From an uncultured Acetobacteroides sp. (GTDB lineage Bacteria > Bacteroidota > Bacteroidia > Bacteroidales > ZOR0009): a stretch of 64,000 bases of DNA. The notes under the pieces were generated by a model. That model did no database searches. It had not been told where the DNA came from and saw only the letters and a list, made by a program, of their open reading frames with translations. The translations under genes and the position numbers were made by a program. Each line of letters starts with the position of its first letter. Position 1 is the stretch's first letter. The stretch covers positions 2,046,001-2,110,000 of the forward strand of contig NZ_OY782755.1 of assembly GCF_963678165.1 (NCBI RefSeq), written 5' to 3'. Shown piece by piece: positions 16,687 through 25,197 of the stretch.

Positions 16687-17382
16687 ATGGAAACAGCAAC
16701 AAAAAAGCATGAGGAAATACTTGCTTCGCTTCCCAAGTTGGATTGCGGGGCTTGCGGATGTAAAAGCTGCAGCGATTTGGCGGGCTTGGCCGCACAGGAT
16801 GATGCCGAACTTAAAAAATGCATCCATATCGCCGATAAGCTAGGGAACAAAGAGGATGCAAAAGGGTGCTTTATGTGCGCCAAGGAGGCTTCGGGCCTTG
16901 GCGAAAAAATGGAATGGAAGGACAACCTAAAGCGGGACTTCGACTTTATTCTCGATTGCTTTCCAGATGAGCCTGGCCCCAAGGAGACTATTCTTCCCTA
17001 CAATCCAGCGCTGATAAAAGAGCTGGGCGTTAAGAAGGGGGACGTCATGATTGGGCGTCCAATGGGAATGTCGTGCGGTTGCCCCATCACCCACTGCGGT
17101 ATTGTTTCTGCCGCCGATGCCCGAAATGGGGTGATTAACTGGAATGTTACCGGCCCATTACGACCTCGTGCGGAGGGTTTCGTTGATATTGGCTACTACG
17201 TTTCCCAGGCCTACGAGGGAATCATTAAGGAGAGCAAGGTGGAGATTAAGCAGGGAATGAGGTACTGGTTTTTACCTCGTCGATGCATGCTGCAGTGGAG
17301 GCATAGCGGTTTGGTAAACGCCGTTACCAAGCTGAGGGATGGCTCCTATAAGGTTAGGATTGAAGGATTGCTGATAGGGTAG
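16687..17382 (+). CDS. Fe-S protein with a Cx2Cx4Cx16C domain
   Basis: A 231-residue protein. C20, C23, C28 and C45 match the Cx2Cx4Cx16C [4Fe-4S] pattern seen in RnfB and the corrinoid Fe-S protein gamma subunit (PF04060 type); C25 is an extra cysteine, and C61-x2-C64 (GCFMC) follows. The C-terminal 150 residues (MSCGCPITHCG, then FVDIGYYVSQAYEGI, then WFLPRRCMLQW) form a domain I do not recognise, with four more cysteines. It is the last gene of the operon, two bases after the desulfurase stop, and ends at a shared bidirectional terminator. It could be a scaffold, a target or an electron carrier for the cluster made here. Confidence 0.85.
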   Translation: METATKKHEEILASLPKLDCGACGCKSCSDLAGLAAQDDAELKKCIHIADKLGNKEDAKGCFMCAKEASGLGEKMEWKDNLKRDFDFILDCFPDEPGPKETILPYNPALIKELGVKKGDVMIGRPMGMSCGCPITHCGIVSAADARNGVINWNVTGPLRPRAEGFVDIGYYVSQAYEGIIKESKVEIKQGMRYWFLPRRCMLQWRHSGLVNAVTKLRDGSYKVRIEGLLIG

Positions 17383-17397
17383 AACATTACCTACAAA

Positions 17398-17437
17398 TAA
17401 AAAGAGGGGTCATTCTTTAGAATGACCCCTCTTTCCT
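17398..17437. terminator. Bidirectional terminator between the Fe-S operon and the histone-like gene
   Basis: A strong stem AAAGAGGGGTCATTCT/AGAATGACCCCTCTTT with a two-base loop is flanked by A-run and T-run. It separates convergent genes and can end transcription from both. Confidence 0.9.
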
Positions 17438-17451
17438 ATACTTCTTTCTAC

Positions 17452-17628
17452 TTACTTCTTCGAATCATCGATAGAAAGCTTTCTGAACTCCTTAAAAAGC
17501 TTAGTCAGCTCTAAAGTAGCTTTTCTTGCGCGAGCAGCTGCAGCTTTACTGTTCTTAGAAGAGTATGCCTCTACGTTCTCGTTGTAAAGTGCAATTTGCT
17601 CTTTGATTTGGTTAAGTAGTTCTTGCAT
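17452..17628 (-). CDS. Histone H1-like (Hc1-type) small basic protein
   Basis: A 58-residue protein starting MQELLNQIKEQIALYNENVE and ending EFRKLSIDDSKK, with the central basic stretch NSKAAAARARKATLELTKLF. This length, acidic first helix and Lys/Arg/Ala-rich middle followed by LxKLxKEFRK are typical of the short histone H1-like proteins common in Bacteroidota, thought to bind DNA. It is a single gene running toward the terminator at 17398-17437. Start ATG at 17628 has an A-rich upstream region. Confidence 0.85.
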   Translation of the reverse strand: MQELLNQIKEQIALYNENVEAYSSKNSKAAAARARKATLELTKLFKEFRKLSIDDSKK

Positions 17629-17874
17629 TGCAATAAAATAGTTGAATTAGTATTGATGTTAACTTTTGCATCCATCAAAAATACGGTAACGTTTCTGATG
17701 TTTACGAAAGCTAATATACAGAAAAAAATAACGTGCAATAGCCTAGAGCCTACATTCTCACTATGTTTTCGATATTTTTGGTCAAATAAATGCGTTTTTT
17801 TTGTTAAATCTACACTTTGAGGCGTAAAATCCACAAAAAACTGACACCCTATTTGTTAGAAAATGGCGAATACG

Positions 17875-18483
17875 CTAGCATGCAGTAACCCTTAAATCGA
17901 ACGATTCTCTTAGAACTTCGAGCCCTTTAGAGGTGCAGTTCCCCTTCAAATAGTAGTAAAGGAGTTGCACCAGCTGCTGATGGTTGGACAGCGAATTCTT
18001 TCTTATAAAAAGGTTCTCGAGTTGAAAGATGTAGAAGTTACTGGTAAGCTCGATGTCTATGTCCGAATCGAAGAGGCCTAAGTGTACACCTTTACAAAAG
18101 TGAAAGGTTACGATTTCGAGGATTTCTTCGCGTCTTTCTTTAAAAATGCTTTGAACAATGGGCGAGCTTAAGTAGTCCATAGGGAGTTCAACGATGGCGT
18201 TGTACGTTTGAGATATGCTGAAAATGCTTTTTCCAACGTAAACCAATGCGTTGATTGGGTTATTGATCTCGGTAAGCCCCTGCCTTATTTCGTTTAGTTT
18301 TCTTTTCGAAATGTAATCGACTACGCTCTCAACCATCTCCTTTTTGCTGTCGAAATAGTTGTAAAGCGTCTTTTTGGTAACCCCTAGCGATAGGGCTAGG
18401 TCTTCAACCTTCATCTTCGAGGTTTGCTGCTCGAGGAAAACCTCTGCAATTCTACTAGTATAAAATAGCCTCCTAGACTTCAT
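17875..18483 (-). CDS. TetR/AcrR-family regulator downstream of the efflux operon
   Basis: A 202-residue repressor. The N-terminal HTH reads KMKVEDLALSLGVTKKTLYN with YFDSKKEMVESVV, and the C-terminal helical ligand domain is not assignable. The start at 18483 (MKSRRLFYTSRIAEVF) is preferred because the longer frame from 18546 would overlap the efflux gene and add residues unlike TetR proteins. It lies 46 bases after the fused RND/OMF gene on the same strand, so it may be read through from that operon. The efflux locus thus has one TetR gene at each end. Confidence 0.88.
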   Translation of the reverse strand: MKSRRLFYTSRIAEVFLEQQTSKMKVEDLALSLGVTKKTLYNYFDSKKEMVESVVDYISKRKLNEIRQGLTEINNPINALVYVGKSIFSISQTYNAIVELPMDYLSSPIVQSIFKERREEILEIVTFHFCKGVHLGLFDSDIDIELTSNFYIFQLENLFIRKNSLSNHQQLVQLLYYYLKGNCTSKGLEVLRESFDLRVTAC

Positions 18484-18529
18484 AGCTAATTGTTTTTGGA
18501 TACACGGTTGTTTTTTTGTTTTGTGAGTG

Positions 18530-21500
18530 CTACTTGTAAATACCAAATGCCTGCTGGTATTTGGAGATTACGATCTGGTGGTTGCACATCTTCTCCGATA
18601 GCTCGTTCTGGGTTTGCTGAAGCAGAGCCTGAGCCTCGAGTAGGTCGGATATGCCAATAACTCCCGATTTGTAGTTGTCGTTTGATATCTTGAAGTTTTC
18701 GGTAGACTGCTGAACCATCTTCTCCGATAGCTGTATCTGGCTAACGCTTTCGGTAACCTCGTTCTGCGACTGGCTCATCTGCAACTCGAGTTTCTCGGCG
18801 GTTTCTTCGAGTTTGAGCTGGCTGCGTTGGATCTTAAACTGCTGCTGCTTTATCTTCTTGGAGCCTCCCCACCAATCGCTGATGGGGATGCTTAGTGATA
18901 CCATTGCAAACGTTTGTTTGGTGCTGCTATTGTTGATGTCGAAGTAGTCCCACTCGGCCGAGAGGGCTAGCTGAGGGAGGTAGTCTCCCATGATCATCTT
19001 CTTTTGCAGCTTTTCGGCCTCTACCATTTTGCCTACCAGCTGGTACTCCACCCTGTTGGCTGTTGCCTGCTGCTTGTTGGCGAGCTGTGGCATTGTAGGC
19101 TTTTGGTTGAGCGCGCAGTCGAGGGCAATGGGCGTTTCGTTGGGGAGCCCAATTTGCTGGTTGAGCGCCATCTTGCTTAGGTTAATGGCGTTTTGCAGCT
19201 TCAGCCTATTCATTTGCAGCTCGTTTTGCTTTATCTGTACCTTAAGCAGGTCGTTGCGCTGGGTAAGGCCTGCCTTGCACATGTTGGCAACATCGCGGGA
19301 GAGGGTGTCGAGGAAGCCCTGGTACTTCTCGACGGTCTTCATCTTCTCCTGAAGGGCAATGATGGTCCAGAATAGCTCTTCGGTTTTAACCAGCACTTCG
19401 GTGGTGGACATCTCCTTCTGCTTTAGGCTAACCTCTTTTCCTAAAGAGGCTAGCTTATTGCCGTTGACGATTCGACCTCCTGCGTAGATGGGCTGAGTGG
19501 CACGGACAATGGCGACGTTGGCCTTGTCGAGCACGTTGAACCCGGGTACGTAGGTGAACTGCGTTGGGGCAGCTAAGTTGGCAGGGTTTCCGTCGTAAAC
19601 GGGAAGGTTGGTTGCCGGTGTCTTTATCAGGTAATCGGGAGCGCGCATTGCCACAAGAGTTGCATTAACTACAGGAAAGTAGCTGGTAAATGCGCTCTTG
19701 CTCTGCTCGATGGATTCCAGCACCTCCTGCTGCGACTGCTTTAGCGTTTTACTATTATTAATAGCAATTGCCTTGCACGAGTCGAGCGTTAGATGGCGTT
19801 GGATGGGGGCTGATACTGCAGCTGATTTTGCAGCTTGGGCGTTACCCATTGCAGGAGCGAGCATCATACCTATAATAATAAGCGTGGAGGCAGGAATGGT
19901 TGCATTGCTGCTGGGGGTAGACTCCTTGCGGTACACCAACCAGTAAACAACGGGGAGGATAAACAGCGTAAGCACCATCGAAATCATCAAACCAAAGCAG
20001 ATAACGGTGCCGAGTGGGCCCCATAGCGGCGAGCGGCTGGCAATCATCGATATTACACCTACCGAAGCGGCTGCCGATGTTAGGAAGATTGGGCGCATAC
20101 GGCGCTTACCGGCTGCAAGGGCGGCCTCGTAGATGGAGTAGCCGTTCTTTTCGGCGAGTTCGTGGGCGTAATCGACTAGGATGATGCCGTTACGGACAAC
20201 GATACCGCAGAGACTGGTTACACCCATAAAGGCGGTCATCCCGAAGGGGAAGTGCATTACGTAGAGGCCAATTGCAGCACCTGGTAGGCCCAGAAGCATG
20301 GTGCTCATGATGAGCAGCGATAGCTTTATCTTCTTAAACTGGAAGAGCAGGATGAAGAAAATCATAACGATGCTCACCAAAAGGGCGATGGCCATTGGGA
20401 TGTAGGTTTCGAGCTGTGATTCGAGCTCGCCGCCGTATGAGATGGTTGTATTGGGGGTTTTAAGCTTGTCGATTTGAGGCTTTATCTCGGAGAAGACATC
20501 GGAAGGGACCACATTGGGCGAAACATCGACCTGAACGGTTAGCGTTCTTATGCCGTTACGGCGGACGATGGTTCCCTCGGTCCATTCGGGAGTAAGCTTG
20601 GCGAAGGCGCGAAGCGGAACGCCCGATAGGGTACTTGGCGAGGTTACGTACTCGTCCTGTAGGGTTTTTATGCTTTTGGGCGTGTTGCTATCCTTGTAGA
20701 GCTTAACCTGTACGGGGTAGTCGTTCTCCCAGATGGTGGTTAGCGGAAGTCCGTTAAGCGAGGCTAGGAGCGAGGTTGCTACCAGACTTTTTGTGTATCC
20801 CATTCGGTTGGCCTTGTCCTTATCCATGTCGACATGGATGTTTTGCTGCTGCTGATCCCAATCGGTACGAACCCAAGCTAGGTTTTTTGTCTTAGCAAGG
20901 ATGGCGTTAACCTGCTTTTCGGCAGCGCGCAGGTCGGCAATGGAATCACCTGAAATGCGGATCTCGATAGGCGCCTTGGTGGCCAGTAACGAGAGAATTT
21001 TAAACTTAACGTGTGCATTGGGGTATGCATCGGCGAGCTTAGAGGCGTACTCGGCGTAGAGCTCCTTGGTAGCATCGTTGGAGGTGGTATTGACGAGCAT
21101 CTGGCCGTAGTTGTGCGCGGGCATGTTGGGCGCATACACCGTGTGGAAGCGGGGCGAGCCGGTTCCGATAAAGCTGGTAACATTGGTGACGCGGCTATCC
21201 TTCTTCAGCGTTTTTTCGACACTGCTAAGTACGGCATCGGTGCTTTCGAGCGACGAGCCGGTAGGGAGGTAAACCTCGATGGCCAGCTGGTTGCGCTCCA
21301 TGTCGGGGAAAAGCTGCTGCTTAACTTGGCCGAAGAGCACGAAGGAGAGCAGCACAGAGCCTATGCCAATTCCAACGGTTGTCTTCGGATTTCGGAAGGC
21401 TGCCTCCAGCGTTTTATCGAAGAAGTCCTGCAGCCTATCGAGCATCGACTTGCCCTTCTTTTCCGAAGCCGCATTCTTTTTATCCGTACCATCGGTTTGA

Positions 21501-23020
21501 TTATCATGTTCGTGATGGAGTAATCCCTTCTTGATGAAGCGGTAGTTGAGGTAGGGAACAATAAGGATCGCTACCAGAATAGATACAAAGAGGGCGATGG
21601 CAATGGTGTAAGGGAAGGCAAAGACGAACTCGCCGGATACGCCGGGAAGGAATATGCTTAGCGGAAGGTAGGCCGAGATGATTGCCAGCGTTGCGGCAAT
21701 GATAGGAACCAGCAGCTCCTTGGCGCTCTTAACGGCAGCCTTCCAGGGGTCCATGCCGTGGTCGAGCTTCTCGACGTGGTTGTCGATTACCACGATGGAG
21801 TTGTCGACAATCATACCCAGAACCACGATAAGGGCGGCAAGGCTAACGGTGTCGAGCTCGAAGCCGACGAAGAAGAGGATACCCAAGGTGATGAGCACCG
21901 CGATGGGCACGGTGACGCCAGCAACCGACGCAACTCTAATGGGGAGCAGCAGCATGGTAACCAGAATCACGGAGATGATGGCAAGCATAAACTCCTCCAG
22001 AAAGTTTGAGATCGACTCGTCGACGTACTTGGGGAGCTCGGAGATCTTTTCGACCTTAACATCCTTAGAGGTGTAGCCCTCGAATGTTTGAATGGCCTTA
22101 TCGATATCCTTACCAAACTGTACGATGTTGTTGCCGGGCTGCATCTCCAGTGATAGGAGGATGGTATTTCTTCCATTCTGGCGGATGTAGCTGTCGGGAT
22201 CCTCGTACTTGCGTTCGATGGTGGCGATATCCTTTAGGCGAACGACGTTGCCGTTGGGATCGGAGTAGACGATTTGCTCGTAGAGGTCTTTCTCGGACTC
22301 GAAGTTGGTGGGGAAGTGAACGGTGAGGTCGTTCTTGCCATCCTTGAGCACGCCAGCGCTGTTGACCATGCCGTTGGACTGGTAGGCGTTGAGGAGCGAG
22401 AGCGATTTGATGTTGTACTCGTTGAGCTTTTCGGGGCGCACCTTAACGTGGATCTGCTCCTTTTGTAGCCCGTAGTGCTTAATCTTGGAGGCGGCCGGAA
22501 TCTTGCGGCACTCGGCCTCGAGGCGCTTGAGATCCTGCTCCATCTCCTTGTACGACTTGGTGTCGGAGGAGAGGGTGATGAGGAGCGCGGCTGTATCGCC
22601 AAAGTCGTTGTTGGCCACTAGGGCAAGCACGCCCGATGGCAGCGAAGCTTTCAGCTCGTTAAGGCCGTGGCGGAGCTTGGACCAGAAGCGGTCGGAGTCT
22701 TTAACGTCGTCGTTTAGCTCCACGAAGATGTACATGATGCCATCGCGCGACTGCGAGTAGGTTTTGGCCTTCTTCACCTCCTTGTATCCGAAGATGTAGT
22801 TCTCGACCTCCTTGGTTAGCTGCTCCTCGACCTCGGCCGAGGTTGCACCCGGGTAAACACCCACTACAAGACCCTGACGGATGGTAAACTCGGGGAATTC
22901 GTTGCGGGGCATCTCCTTTAGCGCCCACACACCTATAATAAGAAGGAGTGCTGCCACCGTAAATACGATGTTCCTATACTTCATGGCGGCCTCTATAAAT
23001 CCGATTTTTCTTGCGCCCAT
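18530..23020 (-). CDS. RND efflux permease fused to a TolC-like outer-membrane factor
   Basis: A 1496-residue single frame. Residues 1 to about 1035 are an RND inner-membrane pump (N-terminal helix, two large periplasmic loops, helices at about 340-500 and 890-1030 including VLGMIVDNSIVVIDNHVEK with the acidic proton-relay residue of the family, and a second-half TSLCGIVVRNGIILVDYAHE). After a short linker, ASTLIIIGMMLAPAMGNAQA resembles a complete signal peptide, and residues from about 1065 to 1496 are a TolC-type outer-membrane factor (LTLDSCKAIAINNSKTLKQS, two coiled-coil repeats, SGVIGISDLLEAQALLQQTQ). The two parts are normally separate genes. Signal-peptidase cleavage at AQA may release the OMF after export. 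The adaptor lies just upstream. Substrate unknown. Confidence 0.92.
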   Translation of the reverse strand: MGARKIGFIEAAMKYRNIVFTVAALLLIIGVWALKEMPRNEFPEFTIRQGLVVGVYPGATSAEVEEQLTKEVENYIFGYKEVKKAKTYSQSRDGIMYIFVELNDDVKDSDRFWSKLRHGLNELKASLPSGVLALVANNDFGDTAALLITLSSDTKSYKEMEQDLKRLEAECRKIPAASKIKHYGLQKEQIHVKVRPEKLNEYNIKSLSLLNAYQSNGMVNSAGVLKDGKNDLTVHFPTNFESEKDLYEQIVYSDPNGNVVRLKDIATIERKYEDPDSYIRQNGRNTILLSLEMQPGNNIVQFGKDIDKAIQTFEGYTSKDVKVEKISELPKYVDESISNFLEEFMLAIISVILVTMLLLPIRVASVAGVTVPIAVLITLGILFFVGFELDTVSLAALIVVLGMIVDNSIVVIDNHVEKLDHGMDPWKAAVKSAKELLVPIIAATLAIISAYLPLSIFLPGVSGEFVFAFPYTIAIALFVSILVAILIVPYLNYRFIKKGLLHHEHDNQTDGTDKKNAASEKKGKSMLDRLQDFFDKTLEAAFRNPKTTVGIGIGSVLLSFVLFGQVKQQLFPDMERNQLAIEVYLPTGSSLESTDAVLSSVEKTLKKDSRVTNVTSFIGTGSPRFHTVYAPNMPAHNYGQMLVNTTSNDATKELYAEYASKLADAYPNAHVKFKILSLLATKAPIEIRISGDSIADLRAAEKQVNAILAKTKNLAWVRTDWDQQQQNIHVDMDKDKANRMGYTKSLVATSLLASLNGLPLTTIWENDYPVQVKLYKDSNTPKSIKTLQDEYVTSPSTLSGVPLRAFAKLTPEWTEGTIVRRNGIRTLTVQVDVSPNVVPSDVFSEIKPQIDKLKTPNTTISYGGELESQLETYIPMAIALLVSIVMIFFILLFQFKKIKLSLLIMSTMLLGLPGAAIGLYVMHFPFGMTAFMGVTSLCGIVVRNGIILVDYAHELAEKNGYSIYEAALAAGKRRMRPIFLTSAAASVGVISMIASRSPLWGPLGTVICFGLMISMVLTLFILPVVYWLVYRKESTPSSNATIPASTLIIIGMMLAPAMGNAQAAKSAAVSAPIQRHLTLDSCKAIAINNSKTLKQSQQEVLESIEQSKSAFTSYFPVVNATLVAMRAPDYLIKTPATNLPVYDGNPANLAAPTQFTYVPGFNVLDKANVAIVRATQPIYAGGRIVNGNKLASLGKEVSLKQKEMSTTEVLVKTEELFWTIIALQEKMKTVEKYQGFLDTLSRDVANMCKAGLTQRNDLLKVQIKQNELQMNRLKLQNAINLSKMALNQQIGLPNETPIALDCALNQKPTMPQLANKQQATANRVEYQLVGKMVEAEKLQKKMIMGDYLPQLALSAEWDYFDINNSSTKQTFAMVSLSIPISDWWGGSKKIKQQQFKIQRSQLKLEETAEKLELQMSQSQNEVTESVSQIQLSEKMVQQSTENFKISNDNYKSGVIGISDLLEAQALLQQTQNELSEKMCNHQIVISKYQQAFGIYK

Positions 23021-23021
23021 A

Positions 23022-24049
23022 CTAGTAAACGATTTTGGCGTTGTTGGTAAGCTTTTCTTTTCCTTCGGTTACTACCAAGGAGTTGGCTGATAATCCGGAG
23101 AGGATGATAACGCCATTCTGATCGTACTGCCCAGCTGTAACGGTAGTCTTCTTCGCTTTTTAGCGATGGTGTCGACTTCGAAAACGTAGGTTTTCCCTTG
23201 GTCGTCCTTATTAACAGCTTGGTAGGGGGCAACGGTGGCTTTTACCAGCTGGTTCTGGTGCACCTTTACGTCGCAAACCATGCCGGGCTTCATCAGTATT
23301 TGAGGGTTGGCGGCTTCGATCTTCACCTCGTAGGTGCGAGATATCTGGTCGGCCACTACGCCTACGTTGGTGATGGTACCTTCGAAGGTTCTATCGTTGA
23401 GGGCGGAAATGGTGAAGGTTGCCTTGAGGCCCTTGCGGATCTTACCGATTTCGTTTTCGGGGACGGCCACCTTGACGTAGATGCGCTCGATGCGGACAAT
23501 TTCGAGGGGGGTGACGGCCGAGGCGCTGTGCTGCCCGGGCTCGACGTTGCGCTTGCCGATGATGCCGGCAACGGGTGCGCGAAGGCTAGACTTGGAGAGG
23601 CTAGACTTGGAGAGCTCCATCTGCGACTGCGCCTGTTTGAGGTTGGTCTCCATCTCCACCCACTTGATCTCGGGAAGGCTTCCCTTGTCGTATACCACCT
23701 TTAGGCGGTCGTAGGCATCCTTGGCTTGGCGGTACTTGGCAACTGCGGCGTTGTACATCGACTCGTTGTCGCTTTTATCGACGGTAGCCAGCAGCTGACC
23801 CTTGCGCACGGCGTCGCCCTCCTGCACGAGCACCTGGGTAATGATCCCAGTTGATTGGAAGGTGAGGGGGATGGATTGCTGTGGCTCTACGGTGCCGCTG
23901 TAGTGCAGGTCGGTGTTAACCATAACCTCCTTAACCGTTGCTACGTTTACCTTAATGCCATCCTGCGCGTTGGTGCTGGTGGTGGCTGGGTGGTTGGAAC
24001 AGGCCGTGATGGCCAGCAAGCCAAAGCTGGCAATAATCGTTGTCTTCAT
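23022..24049 (-). CDS. RND periplasmic adaptor (MFP) lipoprotein, probable frameshift near its end
   Basis: Links the RND pump to the outer-membrane factor. It starts MKTTIIASFGLLAITACSN, with lipobox ITAC, followed by the barrel-sandwich hybrid (GIITQVLVQEGDAVRKGQLL and APVAGIIGKRNVEPGQ), helical hairpin and beta-barrel domains. As read, the frame diverges after VDTIAKK and stops at 23072 with an abnormal tail. In the next frame the normal ending resumes (TTVTAGQYDQNGVIILSG, then VVTEGKEKLTNNAKIVY) and stops at 23022, two bases before the pump gene. Adding one A to the run of five at 23157-23161 restores a continuous protein, so this is a one-base deletion, phase-variable slip or sequencing error. 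The operator at 24069 lies just upstream. Confidence 0.88.
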
Positions 24050-24068
24050 ATAAATTGTTTTCTTGAAA

Positions 24069-24087
24069 ATACTAAACGTTTGGTATG
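24069..24087. promoter_or_regulatory. TetR-type operator upstream of the adaptor gene
   Basis: ATACTAAACGTTTGGTATG is a near-perfect palindrome centred on AACGTT, 20 bases before the adaptor start codon. The same motif with three differences (ATACTGAACGATCGGTATG) lies 10 bases before the TetR gene start at 24718. Two such boxes at the two promoters of a TetR/efflux pair are what an autoregulated repressor would use. Confidence 0.75.
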
Positions 24088-24121
24088 TTGTGGGGCAAAT
24101 TAAAAGCCGTACTCGATACGG

Positions 24122-24718
24122 CTAATCATTTTTCTTGAGGAGCTTGTAGTACTCGAGGACCTGTTTCTTGAGTATTGAGAATGATTCTTCAACATTTGCG
24201 GTACTGGAAACAAGGTTTCCGGCAAGGCCCATATGTAGCGAGGTGAAGGTGTAGGCGGTAACTTCGACATTGATGTCGTCGCGAATTTCTCCTCGTTTGA
24301 TTGCATTTTTTAGCACAACAATCATTTTTGTCTCCTCGTCTTTTACATGCTTATCGGTGCTATCGAGAAACCCCTTGTAGTGGCGCGAGGCATCGACCAA
24401 GAAGGAGATGTAGTTGATGGGGGAGAACTCGGCACTGTACGATAGGCAGCTGTCTATTGTATGACGCATCGACTTAATGTTTTCGTCGATAAACTCCTTT
24501 AGGGGGATTGTTTCGATATCAAGCGTGCTTACTGGAAATATGAAGTGCTTATCGACCACCGCCTTGAAAAGTTCTTCCTTGTTGAGGAAGTGGTGGTAGA
24601 GCGCGCCCTTGGTCATGTCGATGGCCTTGCTGATGTCGCTGATGGAAACGGCCTCGTAGCTGTGGGTTAGGAACAGCTCGTAGCTCTTGTCGATGATATA
24701 CTCTTTTGTGTCACTCAT
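24122..24718 (-). CDS. TetR/AcrR-family repressor of the efflux operon
   Basis: A 198-residue regulator with an N-terminal HTH (AVSISDISKAIDMTKGALYH followed by HFLNKEELFKAVV, residues about 20-53) and a helical ligand-binding C-terminal domain. It is the most upstream gene of the efflux locus, 72 bases before the adaptor, in the same direction. Matching palindromes lie just upstream of this gene and of the adaptor, so it probably represses both itself and the pump, releasing them on ligand binding. The ligand is unknown. Confidence 0.92.
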   Translation of the reverse strand: MSDTKEYIIDKSYELFLTHSYEAVSISDISKAIDMTKGALYHHFLNKEELFKAVVDKHFIFPVSTLDIETIPLKEFIDENIKSMRHTIDSCLSYSAEFSPINYISFLVDASRHYKGFLDSTDKHVKDEETKMIVVLKNAIKRGEIRDDINVEVTAYTFTSLHMGLAGNLVSSTANVEESFSILKKQVLEYYKLLKKND

Positions 24719-24727
24719 GGTAGATAA

Positions 24728-24746
24728 ATACTGAACGATCGGTATG
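24728..24746. promoter_or_regulatory. TetR-type operator upstream of the tetR gene
   Basis: ATACTGAACGATCGGTATG matches the box at 24069-24087 in 16 of 19 positions and keeps the dyad ATAC...GTAT. It lies 10 bases before the start codon, overlapping the likely transcription start region. Confidence 0.72.
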
Positions 24747-25197
24747 CAAATGTAGGAGGATTTACTATTGCTGATTCACGTTTAAGATAAATTAGTGGAA
24801 AAAGAGGCGATGTGGCAATGGGCTCTATGGCGAAAGGGGTGTGTGGTATGGCGGTATTTGGTTGTTTATCAGTAAATACATTCAACCATTTGGAGGGGTG
24901 TTTACATCTGGTGGACTAATTCTCCAAACTCCACTCATGACTGTTAAAATTGAAGTCTTTATGGGCTATAGGTCTCCGTAAATGGGGTAGGTTTTATGCT
25001 TTGGCTTGATGGATGAATCCTTGGTTGACAACAGAATAAAGTTTTACATTTTTGCTACATTTATTGCGGTTCTCCGACAGCAACATTACAATGACTAAGG
25101 TGATGCTGTTGCGCTATGGGGTAATTTTGCTTGGCTTTGGTTTAGAGCCTCATTCAAACTGTTTCGAATAATATTGGTTGGCTGAAAGAAGTGATAA
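24747..25197. other. Intergenic region with a decayed hairpin repeat
   Basis: No gene seen. At about 24893-24985 a degenerate copy of the repeat at 28430-28565 and 39105-39260 can be followed through the segment CTGTTAAAATTGAAGTCTTT then ATGGGCTATAGGTCT. The rest is AT-rich with no recognisable signal. Confidence 0.55.

Noticed and set aside
21011..21523. Open plus-strand frame opposite the RND pump (170 codons)
   Set aside because: Shadow of the pump's reading frame; no domain or start context supports it.
23198..23704. Open plus-strand frame opposite the RND adaptor (168 codons)
   Set aside because: Antisense shadow of a recognised protein, low-complexity in character (Gly/Asp/Leu/Val-rich) and with no family resemblance.
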